From Eremophila alpestris peregrina (taxonomy: Eukaryota; Chordata; Aves; Passeriformes; Alaudidae), in assembly GCA_009792885.1 (NCBI GenBank), contig WMCF01000088.1, positions 2,616,982 through 2,680,981 on the forward strand: a stretch of DNA of 64,000 bases. Direction: 5' to 3'. This document shows positions 24,501 through 38,432 of this stretch, one piece after another (position 1 is the first letter of the stretch; each line of letters opens with the position of its first letter). Both the position numbers and the translations under genes were made by a program. The notes under the pieces are model-generated. The model did no database searches. It had not been told where the DNA came from and was given only the letters and a program-made list of their open reading frames with translations.

Positions 24501-27500
24501 CAAGTTCTTGGCCATGTTTTTTAACTTTTGTTTCCTCTGCTTTTTAAAGCACATACTTTCTTCTCCTCTTCCAGAGACTATAAGCAAAGGAGAAGACAGT
24601 AATTAATTTTTTTCCCCACTCACAGTGTTATGACATGACATGGATCAGGCTGGTCAGGCTCAGGGAGGTTTGAAGCAGCAGAGGCTTCAGCAAAAAAAGA
24701 TGTGCTATCCCCTCCTCAACATCGAGGTCATTAAAGAACTTCACAGAGAGGTTTTGAGTTAAAATGGCAAACCTGGATTCCTCCATGCAGCCTGGGAAGG
24801 CAGCTTTGCTCCAGGAAAGGGCAGCTTGGGCCAAAACACGAGCACGAGAGAGCAACACGAGCCTGACAGCCAGAGAGGAAACCTGCAACCTAAGCTACAA
24901 AAAATTAGGCAAAGCAGCAATAGAAACAGGGTTTAATAATGGAAAGCAGCAAGCTACCTGAGCTGGCAGCCTCACCTGCACCACCCTGATCAGAAAACAT
25001 GTGAGGGGACGTGCAAAGCTTCAGTCCAGGGAAAGCTAAGAACTCCCAGCAGAGGCATCTCAAAGGCTTTGCCATAGACCCCTCATGAGCAGAGTACTGC
25101 CTGCCACTCAGATCTGGGCTCTATTCCTGTCCAAACTCCTGGTGCTGCTCGAATGGCTTTGGGGAAGAGTCAGCTTGAATTCTGGAAGTTCAGAGGGAAT
25201 GGTTTTGGACCTTCTGGGCTCCTCCTGCTGAGAGTCATGCAGTGTTCATTTCTCCTGTTATGGATTCTGTAATTCTGCTCTTTTCCTCTGGCACTGCCAC
25301 TGCAAAGTGTCTGAACCACAGCTGCCCGCCCAGGCACGTCCTGGCCATCAAAGAGACACAACATGCCAGGTCTCCCCCTCATCTCCCAGTGCTGAGAAAC
25401 AGGCAGCAAGATCTTCTCCCAAATCCAGCCTCAAAGGCACAAAATTACCTGAATTTACTCAGCCTGAGCCCTGAGATGAGGTTTGTCCTGGGTAGTGCCA
25501 GAAAGTCATAGTGAAGCTCCTGACAGCCCATGCAGAACATCACAACACCTTTTTCTGAAGTCCAGACACCCACCCCACCTCCAAAAACTATCAGAAGCAA
25601 TAAACCACCATTGCCTTCTCTGCATCTAGACTTGCATCATGTGAAACAAGAGACTCCCCCCATCAAAGGCTGGATACCCCTTCAAAACTGTGAGAATATG
25701 AATAATGAGCAGCCATGAATTAACAGGCAGCAAATTCAGTAAGACACAAAATAACTGTCTCCAGTCTCACTTCTCTCAGCCCCTCTCTGGGCACAGGAGG
25801 AGATGTGCCTCAGCATCCAGCCCATGCCCAGCCCCACACCAATCTCTGAAACACTCCTACAGCCAGGAACATGCAGCTGAAGACAAAGGTTCAGGGACAG
25901 AGACTTCCTGATCAATTCACAGATTGTCACAGTTCCCCCTCCCCACCTCACACCTGATATCTGCACTTTACTAGGCTGATGTGGCATTGGAGACACTTTT
26001 CCAGGATAGAGGGTTGAAGTATTTTCCAGCACCACTAGGTACCCTACATACGCACTCCCAAAGACCAAGAAATTATGAAAACCCCTTATTATTTTTTTTC
26101 TCTTTGACAGAATACTTACATATTATAAAAAGAATGACTTTGCTGGTGTCCTTTTAGCTGTTACCAGTTTGAAACACTTTGCATGAGTGGGGCTGCAGCC
26201 CAAACTAGAATAATGAAATCCTAAAAGCTCCTTTTCCTGAAGCACTGCTAGGATCAAACCCTACTGTGTGCATGCCAATTGGCAAAGATTTTCAGAGAGG
26301 GTTTACTCTGGAGCTTTGTCAGTGCTCCTCTCTGAATATCAAAAGAAGTCAGGAGATTTTTCTTGATGCAAATTTTTGCAGTCCTCAAGACATTTCAATT
26401 TTCTTCCAATTTCTGATCAGTTTAGAGGTCTTTACTTGTGAAGTGCATATTGTTAACATCAGAGTAATAAAGCTGCAATATCCACTTCATTATATTTGAC
26501 ATAAAGCCCATGATCAGAAAAGAAAAAAAAAAAACCACAAAAAATTTTGAAATACATTTGATGTTTCAGATATCAATCATTCAAATGATACACTGCTTTG
26601 AAGAATGCAGGGCACTTCACTCTGTTGTACCACTTCCAAGGAGCATTGCTCATAACTTTGCTCATAACCAGCTGCAGCCTCTGAAATGCAGGTGTATTCT
26701 TCCTTAAGCCATAGCTAGGAACTGCTAAGTTCTCCTTTTAAATAGAAGGTTTCTATCAATACTAAATGAACACAAAGGTGACAGGAAGTTACTGTATAAT
26801 CAGTTCTCTCCATATAGTTAATATTTCATTGCTCCCTTTGTTCCCTAGCATGAAACCCAACATGGCTCTGTTTTCTTTGGCTCATGACCTTTCACTGCTT
26901 TTTCTACTGATTTACCTGTTCAAAACCCCAGGGGGCTTTAATGTGAGACACTTCCAAAGACAACAGGAAGACTGATGAACACTGTCCAAAGCTCTCCTTA
27001 TCACACCAGAATCTTCTGCAGCCAGAAGGATACAGAAAGAGCTCACATCAGGGAGGATCAGTGCAGCATTCACAGTCTTCTGCTCAAATTGCCAGCCTAG
27101 TTCTCAGCTGATGGTATAAAAAACAGTCAGGGAAAATACCCTGAAGACAAGAACACTTCTCACTCCACCTCTTCTTAAAATCTAGATTTAAAAATTCACT
27201 GTAATTGAACTCCCAACATTCATTTTTCCATTTCAGCAGCTGCCAAACAAGACTCATGCAGCAGTGCTACAGCCATGGTATACAATATACATTCAGGCCC
27301 CTGGACATCCCCACCTCTGCAAATCATTGTGAAGTGTTAATGCAAAGCCAAATCAGGTACAAAAGGGCAGAACTGGACTTTTATCAAATAAATTAATAAC
27401 CAGTCCCTTGGCAGGAAGAAGTCTAAGCATTCAACATGTTCTTGAGCAGGAGGAAGAGCCCAGCAGTCCAGTCTTGCAGCAAAACAGAACAATACCTGTG

Positions 27501-27824
27501 AGGAAAGCCAGGGAGACAAGGAGAACTTTCTTGTCCATAACCAGGATGTCTCTATCCTTATCCAACCTCTAAGTGCAGCATTCTGCCTTACTGGCAATCC
27601 TGGTGTCTCTGAAAATCCTACTTTCAACACTTTTCTGAAGGTGTGGGCTTGGTTCTACCAACAGAGGCAGGCAAGTCAGCTGGGAAATCACCAGTGTGCA
27701 TCAACAATCCCTGACACACAGCTCCTGAGACTGGCACGTAATTCTACTGCAGATAAGCTAGGCAAGGGTATTTGGGGTGTTACACTGTTCAATCCTTCAA
27801 TGTTCATGTCCTGTAAGCAGGCTG
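15511..27824 (-). other. MAP2: Long MAP2 5' intronic block
   Basis: No exon, RNA gene or clear transposon is recognised. ORFs up to about 155 codons (for example 16754-17221, minus) show no domain. Landmarks are the 22-bp palindrome at 19111-19132, an AT-rich candidate conserved segment at about 22840-23115, and a pyrimidine-rich (+ strand) stretch at about 24240-24560. Confidence 0.6.
19111..19132. repeat. Perfect 22-bp palindrome
   Basis: CACTGAAAGTT is followed directly by its exact reverse complement. The centre is GTTAAC. The expected number of 11-bp-arm, zero-loop palindromes in 64 kb of random sequence is about 0.015. Function unknown; it could be a template-switch product or a palindromic protein-binding site. 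Confidence 0.9.
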
Positions 27825-28016
27825 CAATAAAAAAATAAAAAACCAAACCAAAAAACCAAAACCAAACAAAGCACGCACAAAAAACCCCCAACCAACCAAA
27901 ACAACAGCAAAACCCATCAAACCCCCCCAAACAAAACAAAAACCAACAACAAACAAAAAACAAACAAAACAAACAAAAAAACCACCCCAAAACAAAACAA
28001 AAAACCCACAAAAAAT
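27825..28016. repeat. Long A/C-rich (CAAA-type) low-complexity tract
   Basis: About 190 bp are made almost only of A and C, with irregular units such as CCAAA and ACAAA and a few T and G. It begins in GCAATAAAAAAATAAAAAACC, which resembles a polyadenylation signal plus tail. GTTCATGT occurs on both sides (27802-27809 and 28021-28028). The minus-strand ORFs here (Phe/Cys/Val/Gly-rich) are artefacts of the composition. Confidence 0.85.
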
Positions 28017-31000
28017 GGAAGTTCATGTATGCTTTAAGAGCTGGAAGTACCCAGTACATTTTCTCACTATAAACCAAAATTTGTTTTCTCTCAGCAGTGA
28101 GGAAACTTTCCTATGAGTAAGCTGTATCTTAAATATTCTAACACCCCCACAGGATTACTGACCTGCATTACCTTGGTCACTGCCTGCTTGCAGGACTGCA
28201 GATACATGGCAGTATAAAATTACTGGCTGCCACACAGCATCAAACACAACGCATTTACATCACAACCAAGTGACTTCCTTGAGTTAGCATGTTTTAATTA
28301 TGTAGTGTTTTCAATATCAATTCATTAACAGGAGGTTAAGGCACTCAAATCAGATCCTTCATGATTTCATTTTAACCCCTTCTTGCTGCTTTTCTCTGCA
28401 TCTTTTCCTACATGCAGAAATACAGAATTCCACAGTTTCTCAAGGATTTTCATGTGTGCTTTGACAGGGGCTCATTTTTGCAACAGTGAATCAAAACATC
28501 AGTGAATAAAAGTGCCTCCCTGAGGAATTACAAATATGGCATGACTGTGATGCAGGAATACATCTGAAAGAATGAAATAGCAACGTAAGGAGTACATTAC
28601 ACACTACTTTAATTGCACCCTCTTTACACAGAGGACAACAATGGAACCTGGTAAAAAGATGATGAATGTTTTCTGCATTTAGCAGCACCTGCTTCCATTT
28701 TACTTCCCTTGTCATCTCTGCACCAGAAACCCTGAAATAACCAGCATCACTGCAGTTGTAATGACTTGAACACCCACCTCAATCACATACAGAAAAAAAG
28801 CCTAATTTTGTAGGCTTTGGTGCTTTTAAATTATGCTTGTTACCATGAGAACTCGATTAAAATGCCACCCACAAGCTTGCAGAGAGGGGGCAAAAACAAC
28901 AACACAACAAGAGAAAAATACAATAATAAAAAGATATACTTTTAATCAGTGGTAGTACACTTGCTGCATTGCAGCATTCTCACAAGCTCCCCAGCCTGCT
29001 GCAGTAAGAGGCAGCAGAGACACCCAGAGATATATATTTTGCTGAATTCTTTACTCAGGAAAAAATTCAGCTGGCAGTTTGGTTGATGTCCAGTACTTTT
29101 ACACAATATTCCATTCAAGGAAGAACACATCCATGTTCTGCACCAGGACACAAGGTTGGATTTGAAAACCAGACCATTACATGTATGTAAAATGCAAGGG
29201 CAACTCTGACAAAAAGGTTTTTTGGTGATATCTGAGATAAATCAAAGCTATGAAACCTCCTACTTTCCCCTTCATCCTACCAGCTTGTTAATTTTTTAAA
29301 TTATGCTGATTTTTATGAATATTTACTTCTAGAAGCTGAAGTGATAGCATCTTCTAGGTTTCTTGTTCTTTTTATTTTTTCTTTTTACTTTCCAGCCTCA
29401 CGTTTGCATCAATGGACATGGATGCTGCAATCCTGCAGCCTGACTACGAGCCAGAGTTTGCACCCCAAGCCTTCAGCCATGCCAAATCACATAATTAGAC
29501 TGTGGCCAAAACAAAATCCAACCACAAACCACCCCAAACAGCTCGGTCAGCAGTGTATGTGTTCAATGCCAGGCTGTGAGAATGGCCTGCAAGCACAGGA
29601 GGGCAAGAAAGGGGAAAGAGTTTCACACCTCTGATCCGAACAACTTACTAGGCATTTACTCAAAAAGGAGTCATGTCACAGAGCTCTCTCTTAAAAGACA
29701 TCTCTACTCCTCTACAGGAGGGAAATGATTGCTACTGTAATTAAGAGACCAGCCAAAGTGTATTTCATTGAAGGTGAGAACAGAATGAATTTCCTCGTGG
29801 AAGATCAATCGCCCTCTCCACAACATTGCCCATATTGGAGCATTAGGCATCCTTTGGGCTTCAAAAGCAGCAGCTCCATGAGGAAACATCTATCAGCCAG
29901 AGAGAGATGGCATGAATGTGAACTACACCAGAAGCCCTACATATCACCTTCTCAAAAGGACAATGTAAAGGGAGTTGAAACAAGAGGGATATAATAGATT
30001 TTTGATATAGCTTCAGTGGGGCAGGCAGGTCTCCCAGTCCTTTACACAACAGTTCTAGTTGCTCTCTCCATTTTGAGTGTTATGTGTGATGTGTGCACTT
30101 GCAGCTATACTTTCACCTGCCATGAGTTAAGCATTGCAGATGATAAAGGCTCCAGCAGAGGAGGGAACAAAGCCATGCACCAGCAGCAGGGGATACCCTA
30201 AAAGATGGAGATGTCCTCTCCAAATCCCACAGGCTGCACGGAAAGATTGCACCACCTTGGCTGGGGGAGGCACAAACATCTCCCAGTGACACCAGAGGCT
30301 CTCAGCCATGCAAAAAACCACAAGTGTATTTACTTGAACTTCAGATGTGGAGAGTGTCATAACCCCAACCAGGCAAGATCCTAAAAGACTTTTTAGATCA
30401 CTGTCAGCCATCTTTTGGGGAGGAGTCTAAAGACCATCTATCACAGGTAATTTCATCGAGGTCTAGAGAACTACCTTGACTTATCCACATCCAAATCTGT
30501 ACCCACTGAGTGTCTGCAGCTTCCATGTCACCCCTTCCTGCTCCTGCACACGTACAGAGCTGACTCCACCACCTCCCATGGGTTGTACACCACAAAGGCA
30601 AAGCATGAGCAAAGCTGGAGCCTGCATACTCAGAACACCAAGGGCATATCACACTGGAGGGTGAGACATGGTGCAAAGAGATCTGAGGAGAGAGCTGAGC
30701 TGATGACAGAACCATCACAATGACATTAGCCATGGCTGAGCTCTGTGCAGCCCCACTGTCATGCTGATAACCCACAACACAGTGTCTGTGCCAGTTCAGG
30801 CCAGCAGGACCAGCCCCTTGACTCAAAGGCAGAATTTTCTATTGCTTTTCCTCCTCTCCTTCTCTCTCTCTTTCTGCTAGTTGCAGTGACTCTGGGATCA
30901 CAGAGTTCCAAGTAGGAGAAGAATAATGCTTATGATCATCCAAACCTCCCACTGACAAAAAACCACCGTGTTTAAGAAAAAGCTTGATTTATCCTTCATT

Positions 31001-34000
31001 GGCATGGATTTACCAGGAGATTAGTAACATCAGAAACTTTATTTAAAGTAATTTCCCTCCTATTATCTACAGACTGCTAAGACCATGATTGTCTCACCTC
31101 TTTGATGGATTATTGTTAATTTATTAATTTTCTGGTAATCTGTCTTCTTCCATTAAGCATTACCTGCACAGAATTTGCTAAAGTTGATCAAGGGATGAAG
31201 AATTTCGTGCACCAGTGGAAGTGTCTTCAAAATTATTTCACTCAAAAATCTTCCTCCTACAATTGTGGTGTAATATATATATTCCTACAATCACAAGAAC
31301 CTTTAGAAAGGCAGAGTAGATTTCTGGTTAAGGCACTGAGATCCAAGATTAGAATTAGTCCAGGACCCTGCTGCTCACCTGGCACTATTACCTTGAACTT
31401 ATGAATCAACAAGGGCATGCCTCAGTTCTCCCAGCTGTGAAACATCCAGCAGTCAAACAGCTCCAGTCCCTGCATGCCCCAAAGCTCAGCTCAGGCCTCA
31501 AGTGCTGCTGAAAGGGAATTTGATCCCTTAAAACTCCTGATCATCACAGGACTGACAGAACAGCCTCAGTTTAAAATTTGGATGTGAAGTCTCTGGTGAA
31601 GGTTGCAGCCTACAAACGACATTAAGGAGTGCCTGCTGTTGGTATTATCATACAAACACACAAAAATGCAGATTCTTATTTCAAATCCACAGGGCTGCTG
31701 GCCTGACCAACTGGCTTGTCTCTAAATGACTCCTTTCACAGATACTCCACAGCACTTCCCACATCTTTCCTCCAGGAATCTATATAAAGCTTGCTGCATT
31801 TCTCCTTCTGATGGATGCTCACTTCTAAAAATACTTGTACAAAGAACTGTCTTTGGTAGGAATTAAAAATGTGACACGATACAGTGCCAGAATTCATTTA
31901 AGAAAACATAAAGCACAAGGTATGCAGCAACATATGTATGTAACAGGTCCTTCAGATTTCCCCTGATGTTAAACCAGTGCTGTAAACTGGTTAATTCTGC
32001 CAGTCACCTTGGCTGAAGATACGTGAACACATAAGCAAGCCACAAATTCCTTCATTCTCTTACACTGCTTGTGCTCCTGTTTCCTGTCTCTTGTGCCACT
32101 CATAATTGTCAATCACACTGGCCAATTTCTACCATCTCTGACAGAAGATTCTAAGCTCCTACTTACCACCTCAGGAAATCCACAGCTGGATGAAAGAGAA
32201 AGAGAGGGAGATGATAAGTGGCTCTACAAAGGGAAAAAAGGAGGAGAAAAGCTCAGACTGTATTTCTCCTGTCAGGCAGTGTCCTGGTGCTCTGCTCAGT
32301 AGATGTGCAGCTCAGGTGCAGCCACAGCATATAGTTTTTCTGGCCAAATTAACTGGCTAAGCACAGACAGGTTAAGGATGAAACAGGTGCTGGTTAATCT
32401 AAAGAAAGAGAGAGAAGTCACTGCAGAGAGGACACAGCAAGTTGCTGAGAAAATGCAAAGGAAGTCAGGAAATCCAAAAGATCGAAGGAGTAAATGGAGA
32501 TGATTGGGTGAAGAACAAGGAAAAACAACACAGGTAAGGCAAAGTGGGAATAATCAAATGCTAGGAATCTGAAAGATCACAGTAGAGTGTGTGAATCTTC
32601 CACAGGGAACCAAGGAGATGAGAAAAGCAGCAGTACATGGTTCCACAGGAAGGGAACACAGGGGCTGGAGAGGTGGGGTACAGATTGTCTGCAGAGTAGT
32701 GATAAATATCACAAGCTCTAAGCAGAGAGCCAACACTGGGTGCCACCCCACACTGACAAATAATACCCAATATTTTTATTTAACAAACAGTTCAATTTGC
32801 AACACCATTTCCAGCACTGAGCTGAACTCAAACCAAGAGAAAGTTCTGACTTCAGGCATTTCAAAGTACAGATTTACTCTGGAAGGTCAAGATACTTGTC
32901 AGACTGAACGAGAAGGCACTTTTGTGACTTTTTACCAAATCTTCCTCACTCAGGTCAGAAAGAAGGAGGTTTTCTCATCTTTACTTGATGGTTTTACTGA
33001 TAGCTGGAAGCCAGTTATCTGAACCTAGGGGGAAAAAGGGGCAGCAGGGTCATCCAATTCTGTTCTAAGGCCAATATTTACATTAGTTTTAAATGGAGCT
33101 GAACTATTTTGTCCATTTCTGTTACTTGCTACAGTGAACAATATGCAGAAATAGAGCTGCATTACTAACTAGACTTTTGCTGTATTAGAGAAAACAACAT
33201 TCCCAATGGAAAACATACTAAAACAGCAGAGACAAACGAGAGGTGAAGCTGACCTCCTGTATTTCACAACTCACTATACACTGGATTTTAAATTCAAACA
33301 ACCCCCAAGTAAAATAGGATTCGATCCCTTTTAGGCTGCATATCCTGTGAGGATCCAATTTCCCAGCATGAACTATGGAGTCTCTAAGGTGCTAATTACA
33401 CTGGCAAATAAGGTCTCACCAATGTGTCCTTGCTGGCTGCTTAGGGCTCCATGCCTCTATGGAGATTTGACTGTGAGCTCCTTGGGGTCTGGAACAACTC
33501 TGCTGTTTGAGCACACAGCATCACACACAACAGTGATCTAATCCACACTTGGACACCTAGTCACTAATATTATGATAGCTACAGCAATGAATCATGGAGC
33601 ATTAAGAAGAATCACAGCAGAAGCTGTTGTACACAGTATCTACTTCCCAGGCGTGCCACCATTAACCTCAGACTCAAAATCCTGTTGTGTCTGTTTTCAG
33701 CACAGAGTGGATGTTCTTATGATTTTTAGCAGCCAAACTGATGCAAGAGTAACTGGATAAAAAAGTAAAACCTTTTTTCTTGCCCCAAAAGCTACAGCTG
33801 AAATAACCAGGGAGCTGTTATTAAGGTATGCTGCAGGAAACCCACAGAGATGCAGGTATGGATTAGGAATTAGTCATTGAAGCAGGACTCCTGATCAAAA
33901 TGCCTTGTGCTTTACCACAGATTTCCCACACAGACATGGCAAAACAACCAGCAATCTTACAGTAATGTCCTGAAGTCTTTTGATGCAAAATTCAAGGATT

Positions 34001-35720
34001 ATTTGGAAAACAACAGAGACAAGCCACGTGAGGATCTCACTTTTCACATCAAGACCTCACTTGAATGTTAACTGCATGGTGTATTAAACCCCCCTCCCTG
34101 TGTAATTATTCCAGCTGTCCAAAATGTCATGGCTAGAGACTGAATTACAGCTTCCTGCTTCAGAAGGGACCAAAGTCTCAGAGGGATTAAAAATAAGAGG
34201 GGAAAAAAAAGGACTCATCTTAAGGGTGAAAACTACAGTATTTTTTGGTCATGATTATGAAAGGTTTTACCAGCTATGCTGGAAAAAACATCAGGCTTCA
34301 AACATCTGCTCTTCTCAGAAGTGTCCTTCCTCAATACAAACCAATACGTGCCTCTCAAACTTCTCTCATGGAGAATGCTCACAGCACTCCCATTATTCCC
34401 ACTACCTCTTTCAAAAGCATGTCCACTATCACAACTGCTTAACTCCACTTAAAGAAGGCTTAACTCTTGAGTGCCAGGTCCCCTAACACTGTTTTGCTTA
34501 AGAATTGGTGACTTGCATTGCAGAGCTATTTACAGGTATTAAGTGTGAATGGGATCACTTTCCCCCCCAGCTGATTTTGCAGGCAGCACTGACTTCAGCT
34601 CCTCTCAGTGAGAGACACAAGCACATCCCTGTGAGCTGCACCCTTCTCCTGACACCAGCCAGAACAAGATGCTCCACTGGAAAGTTCAAGAAAACACAGC
34701 AGGAGGACCAAGGTTTCTTTAGGCAGCAGCAGGAAAGATGAACAAGGGACACGTTAGACCATGGGAGGAGAGAGGACTTTGGGAAACTGTCATTTTTCCT
34801 AGTGTGAGCAATTCCTTTTTCATATAGCTGAAAAGCTATAATCCTTAGCAAGATGATTAGCTTTCAAAAGGAGGTTCACAGCAAAAACTTTAGACGAGGT
34901 AAGCTTCTATTCCATGGTGTTTTCTTTCCCTCCACGTCACCCAGGGCACAAATCTCACAGTTGTGAGAATCCAGCATAAGCACACTGAGCTGGCTCCTGG
35001 GCTACAAGGGGGTTATGGTGACCTGACTGCTGGAGATGCAGAAACAACTGCAGCAAGTGTTCACAAAACCAAAACGCAGCTCAGCAACTCAGTGTCACTT
35101 GCTCAATTCTGCCCCTCTTTGAAGTCACTTCAGTGCAGCACAGAAATGGAAAAGTCCTGTGCTGGGGTTGGCTGCTGATCCTGACAAAGGAATCCAAGCA
35201 TAGGCTGCACCACCTGTTTCCCTTCCTTACCAGTCTCTTCCTTGGAATTAAACTCAGTGGCTCATCACAACAGAGGGGAAAGAAAGGATGACATTTCCTT
35301 CTTGCTCTCCTCTCCTGGTCTCTCTGGTCCACCTCTTGCATCCAAAGAGTTGGGAAGGGGCTTACTGAAAAGATGCTGCAAGTCAGGTACCTGTCTGTCA
35401 AATTCTGCCTGAATTGCTTTGCTTCTTGGCTGTAAACAGCTTTTAAGCATCTACAAGTGACTCAGTCTGCTACACAGGAGTATTACTAACACCAGCACTG
35501 TCATCATCATGATGTGACAGTAACAGAGGACATTCTGTGTCCTTCCCACTGCTTAAGGATCACGTCTGAATCCTTTCAAAATGTAGCAAATTCTACCTTT
35601 GGTATTCACAAATACAAGTAACAGAATATTCCAAACAGCTTGTGTTTGCAGATGAATGAAGGGGCAGGTAGATTGGTGCTAAGTGACAAACACAAAGGAG
35701 GAAATCCCAAAGGCTAGTTG

Positions 35721-35753
35721 GGTACAAGGACCTTTTTTTTGGTACAAGGACCT
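35721..35753. repeat. Short direct repeat (13-bp units, 20-bp period)
   Basis: GGTACAAGGACCT occurs at 35721-35733 and again at 35741-35753, separated by a T run. It is a recent-looking local duplication with no further copies. Confidence 0.85.
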
Positions 35754-36064
35754 AAGTTTTACCTGGAAGCTCAAAATTTCTTGCAAGTGAGATTGTAGAA
35801 GAGCCTACTGGTTGGTAGGAGGCTATCTTTGATGAAGGAGGAATGTAACAGTCAGTGTGCCAAGAGCTCCTTCAGCCCCATGTCAGAAGCACCCAGGTGG
35901 GGATGCCTCATTGCAGCCCTCCCAATGCCAAGCAGGAGACACTCAAGTCAGCTGCAGTGGAAAAGAGTTGTCACACACATTGTCTTCAATGCCAATAATG
36001 CCACCAAGCTCCACCTTGCACTCTGCCCACTTGCCAACTTTCCCTAGTGCTACAACAATCGCTG

Positions 36065-36127
36065 CAAAAAACCAAACCAAAACAAAAAAACCTAAAAAAA
36101 CACAACCCAAAGTAAGCAAAATTAAAA
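36065..36127. repeat. A-rich low-complexity tract
   Basis: The tract is irregular, with A runs interrupted by CC, CT and ACAACCC. It resembles the longer A/C tract at 27825 and has no recognisable retroelement body beside it. Confidence 0.7.
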
Positions 36128-38381
36128 ACAAGACCATCTCTAGAATGTTTTACTCTTCAGAAATCAAGCCAACATTTCTTCTGCAGCTACTACAAGAAAC
36201 CCTTCTAGTGGGTATCAGTTCTTATCTCTTTTCTAAAAGCTGTTCATCATTCCTCACTGACATCTCTCTGCATAATGTTAACTTTCAATCATTGATGAAA
36301 TTTCTAAAATTCTAAAATTGGAGATTTCTAAATCTAAAATAGACGCTATGGTGTATTTATGCTCTGTACAAAATTCATCTGAGATGAGCCTCTATCCAAA
36401 GAGGTTCCAGCCTAGTGGAATGAAGTATCAACACCCAAATGTTCTTCCTGAGCACACTGCATGCTCACCTTGACCTCCTGCTGCCCTCAAGGCTCTGTTT
36501 CACATGGCTGCTGCCAAGCTCCATCCCCATCTACCTGCCTCCCCTTCTGAGCATTAGTAGGTTCACAGTAAAAAAAGGAATTCAAACAAAGCTTACACTC
36601 AAAGGTTACTCCAAATTAGCTGTAAACTCAATGTGACAGAGCCTTAGGAGGGTGTTGGAAGTTCCCCTCTCCTGCTTAGAAACAGCACCAGATGAGCAAA
36701 CGGGCTTGGCACCTTGCTGTTGTGGGCTCCCTTCAGAGAGACAGCTCACACACAGAACAGCTCGTCTCAGGAGGAGATGCTGGGTTTGTTCACAATGCAC
36801 AGGGAATCACGGGGCCCAGGGACCAGCATGAACAGACACTGCAGAGCCCCAGAAGCATCACACACTATCAGAGAATGCTGCAACTCTTCCAAAGCTGAGT
36901 CCTCAGCTCCAAATGCTGCAAACATCCCAGCTCAGAGGAATGTGAGCTTTATCACCCATCCCTGATGCCCTCTGTGCCACCTGCCTGGTTCTGTGACTTC
37001 TCCCCATCCAGCAGCCCAGCCTTGGGGGATGCTCTTTCACAGGGGACAAACACCTCTCCTTTTGCTGAGCCCTCCTTTGTCACAACTTTCCCTGTCACAC
37101 ACACGTGACACATTATTTCCACTGCTAATTCTCACTGTTACTTTTAGTCACACAAAGGACACAGGAGAGACAGCTCACAAGATCTTGTACCTGTATTTTA
37201 TCTCCTAATCACTGATGTGGCACCCCTGTGAGGAAAATGCTAGTTCTGACGTACAACTGCTTATCTCTCTTTTCATTTCAGACTTGCCAACTTAAACTGT
37301 CTGTGGCCTCTGAGCAGCATCAAGAGGCTATGGAGCACTCCATGGATATACTCTTTCTTTCAAGAGCAATAATTTAGGTGTGCCAGTTAAGGGTGGGATC
37401 TGCAGAGACAATTTAAGCACAAAACTGAGAACTTTAGTGCAATATTATCAGTAGTGAAATGGCAGCTGCAATAAAACTGCCTGTTACTTTAATTCCTGCA
37501 GGCTAATTTAATCCTTGCAGTGCTGCAAGGGTATTCTGAGGCCATGGGAAAATTCCTGAGGCATGCAGGAATTATGATGCCCCTGCTGCCTGGCAGAGGC
37601 TGGCAGGAGCCTGCAGGGTGCTGGACATGCCTCCAGGAGCAAAGAGGAGCCTGATGGCAGCAAATGCCAGGGCTGTGATGGCTCCTGCCCTTCCACAATT
37701 GGAACTGTGCCGAGCTTTCCAGGAGAAGGAGTAGCACTGAAATTCTACAAAACAAGAAGCACCTTAACCCTCAGGCACATCAAATGCCTCAGAGACAGGA
37801 GAGGCTGGCACACACACACTTTATATGCCCCCACAGCCCATATCAGGCCTGTTCTCTCTCACAAGCCCTGGCAGCAAAGTTCACATATTGAAAGTTAACT
37901 GCCTTGTGCTTGTGTGTCTGCTTTTCATAGCCTACAAATGGCACGAGCCAGATCTGATTCTGTTTCAATTTCCTTCAAATTCATAAATCCAGGAGAGACT
38001 GTGTGCAGAAGTAAACTAGGGGCTGGTTGGGAAATTGATAGATTTACAGGCTTAGAACAGCTCAAGTCCAAAACCAGCTTTGCACCCAATACATACACAC
38101 AAGTGCACATGAGCATGTCCACACAAATCCCACACCATACACTATTCCCTGTTTTCATCCTGTGGTATCAGCTTGCCTGCCTTTAAACCTGTGCTTGATC
38201 CTTCCACTTTTTTCATCCTTAAGTATCCTGGCAGCCTCAGAAGCATGGCACTAGCTACTCAGTGAGAATACAGGAGACTGATTTTGCTCACTGTTCAAGT
38301 ATGATCTCACAGAAGAAATGTGTCCTAAACTGCCAGCACCTTCCTTTTTATTAGTGGCAAGGCAGAGTAGGTACTTTTACC

Positions 38382-38432
38382 ACCTGAATAAAACTTTCAT
38401 ACGCTTGTATGAATAAAACCTGAATAAAACTT
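38382..38432. repeat. Direct repeat of 15 bp
   Basis: ACCTGAATAAAACTT occurs at 38382-38396 and 38418-38432. Between them lies CATACGCTTGTATG, a small inverted repeat. It suggests a local duplication of about 36 bp. Confidence 0.85.

Noticed and set aside
27688..28077. Minus-strand Phe/Cys/Gly-rich ORFs that look like membrane proteins
   Set aside because: They are translations of the A/C-rich low-complexity tract.
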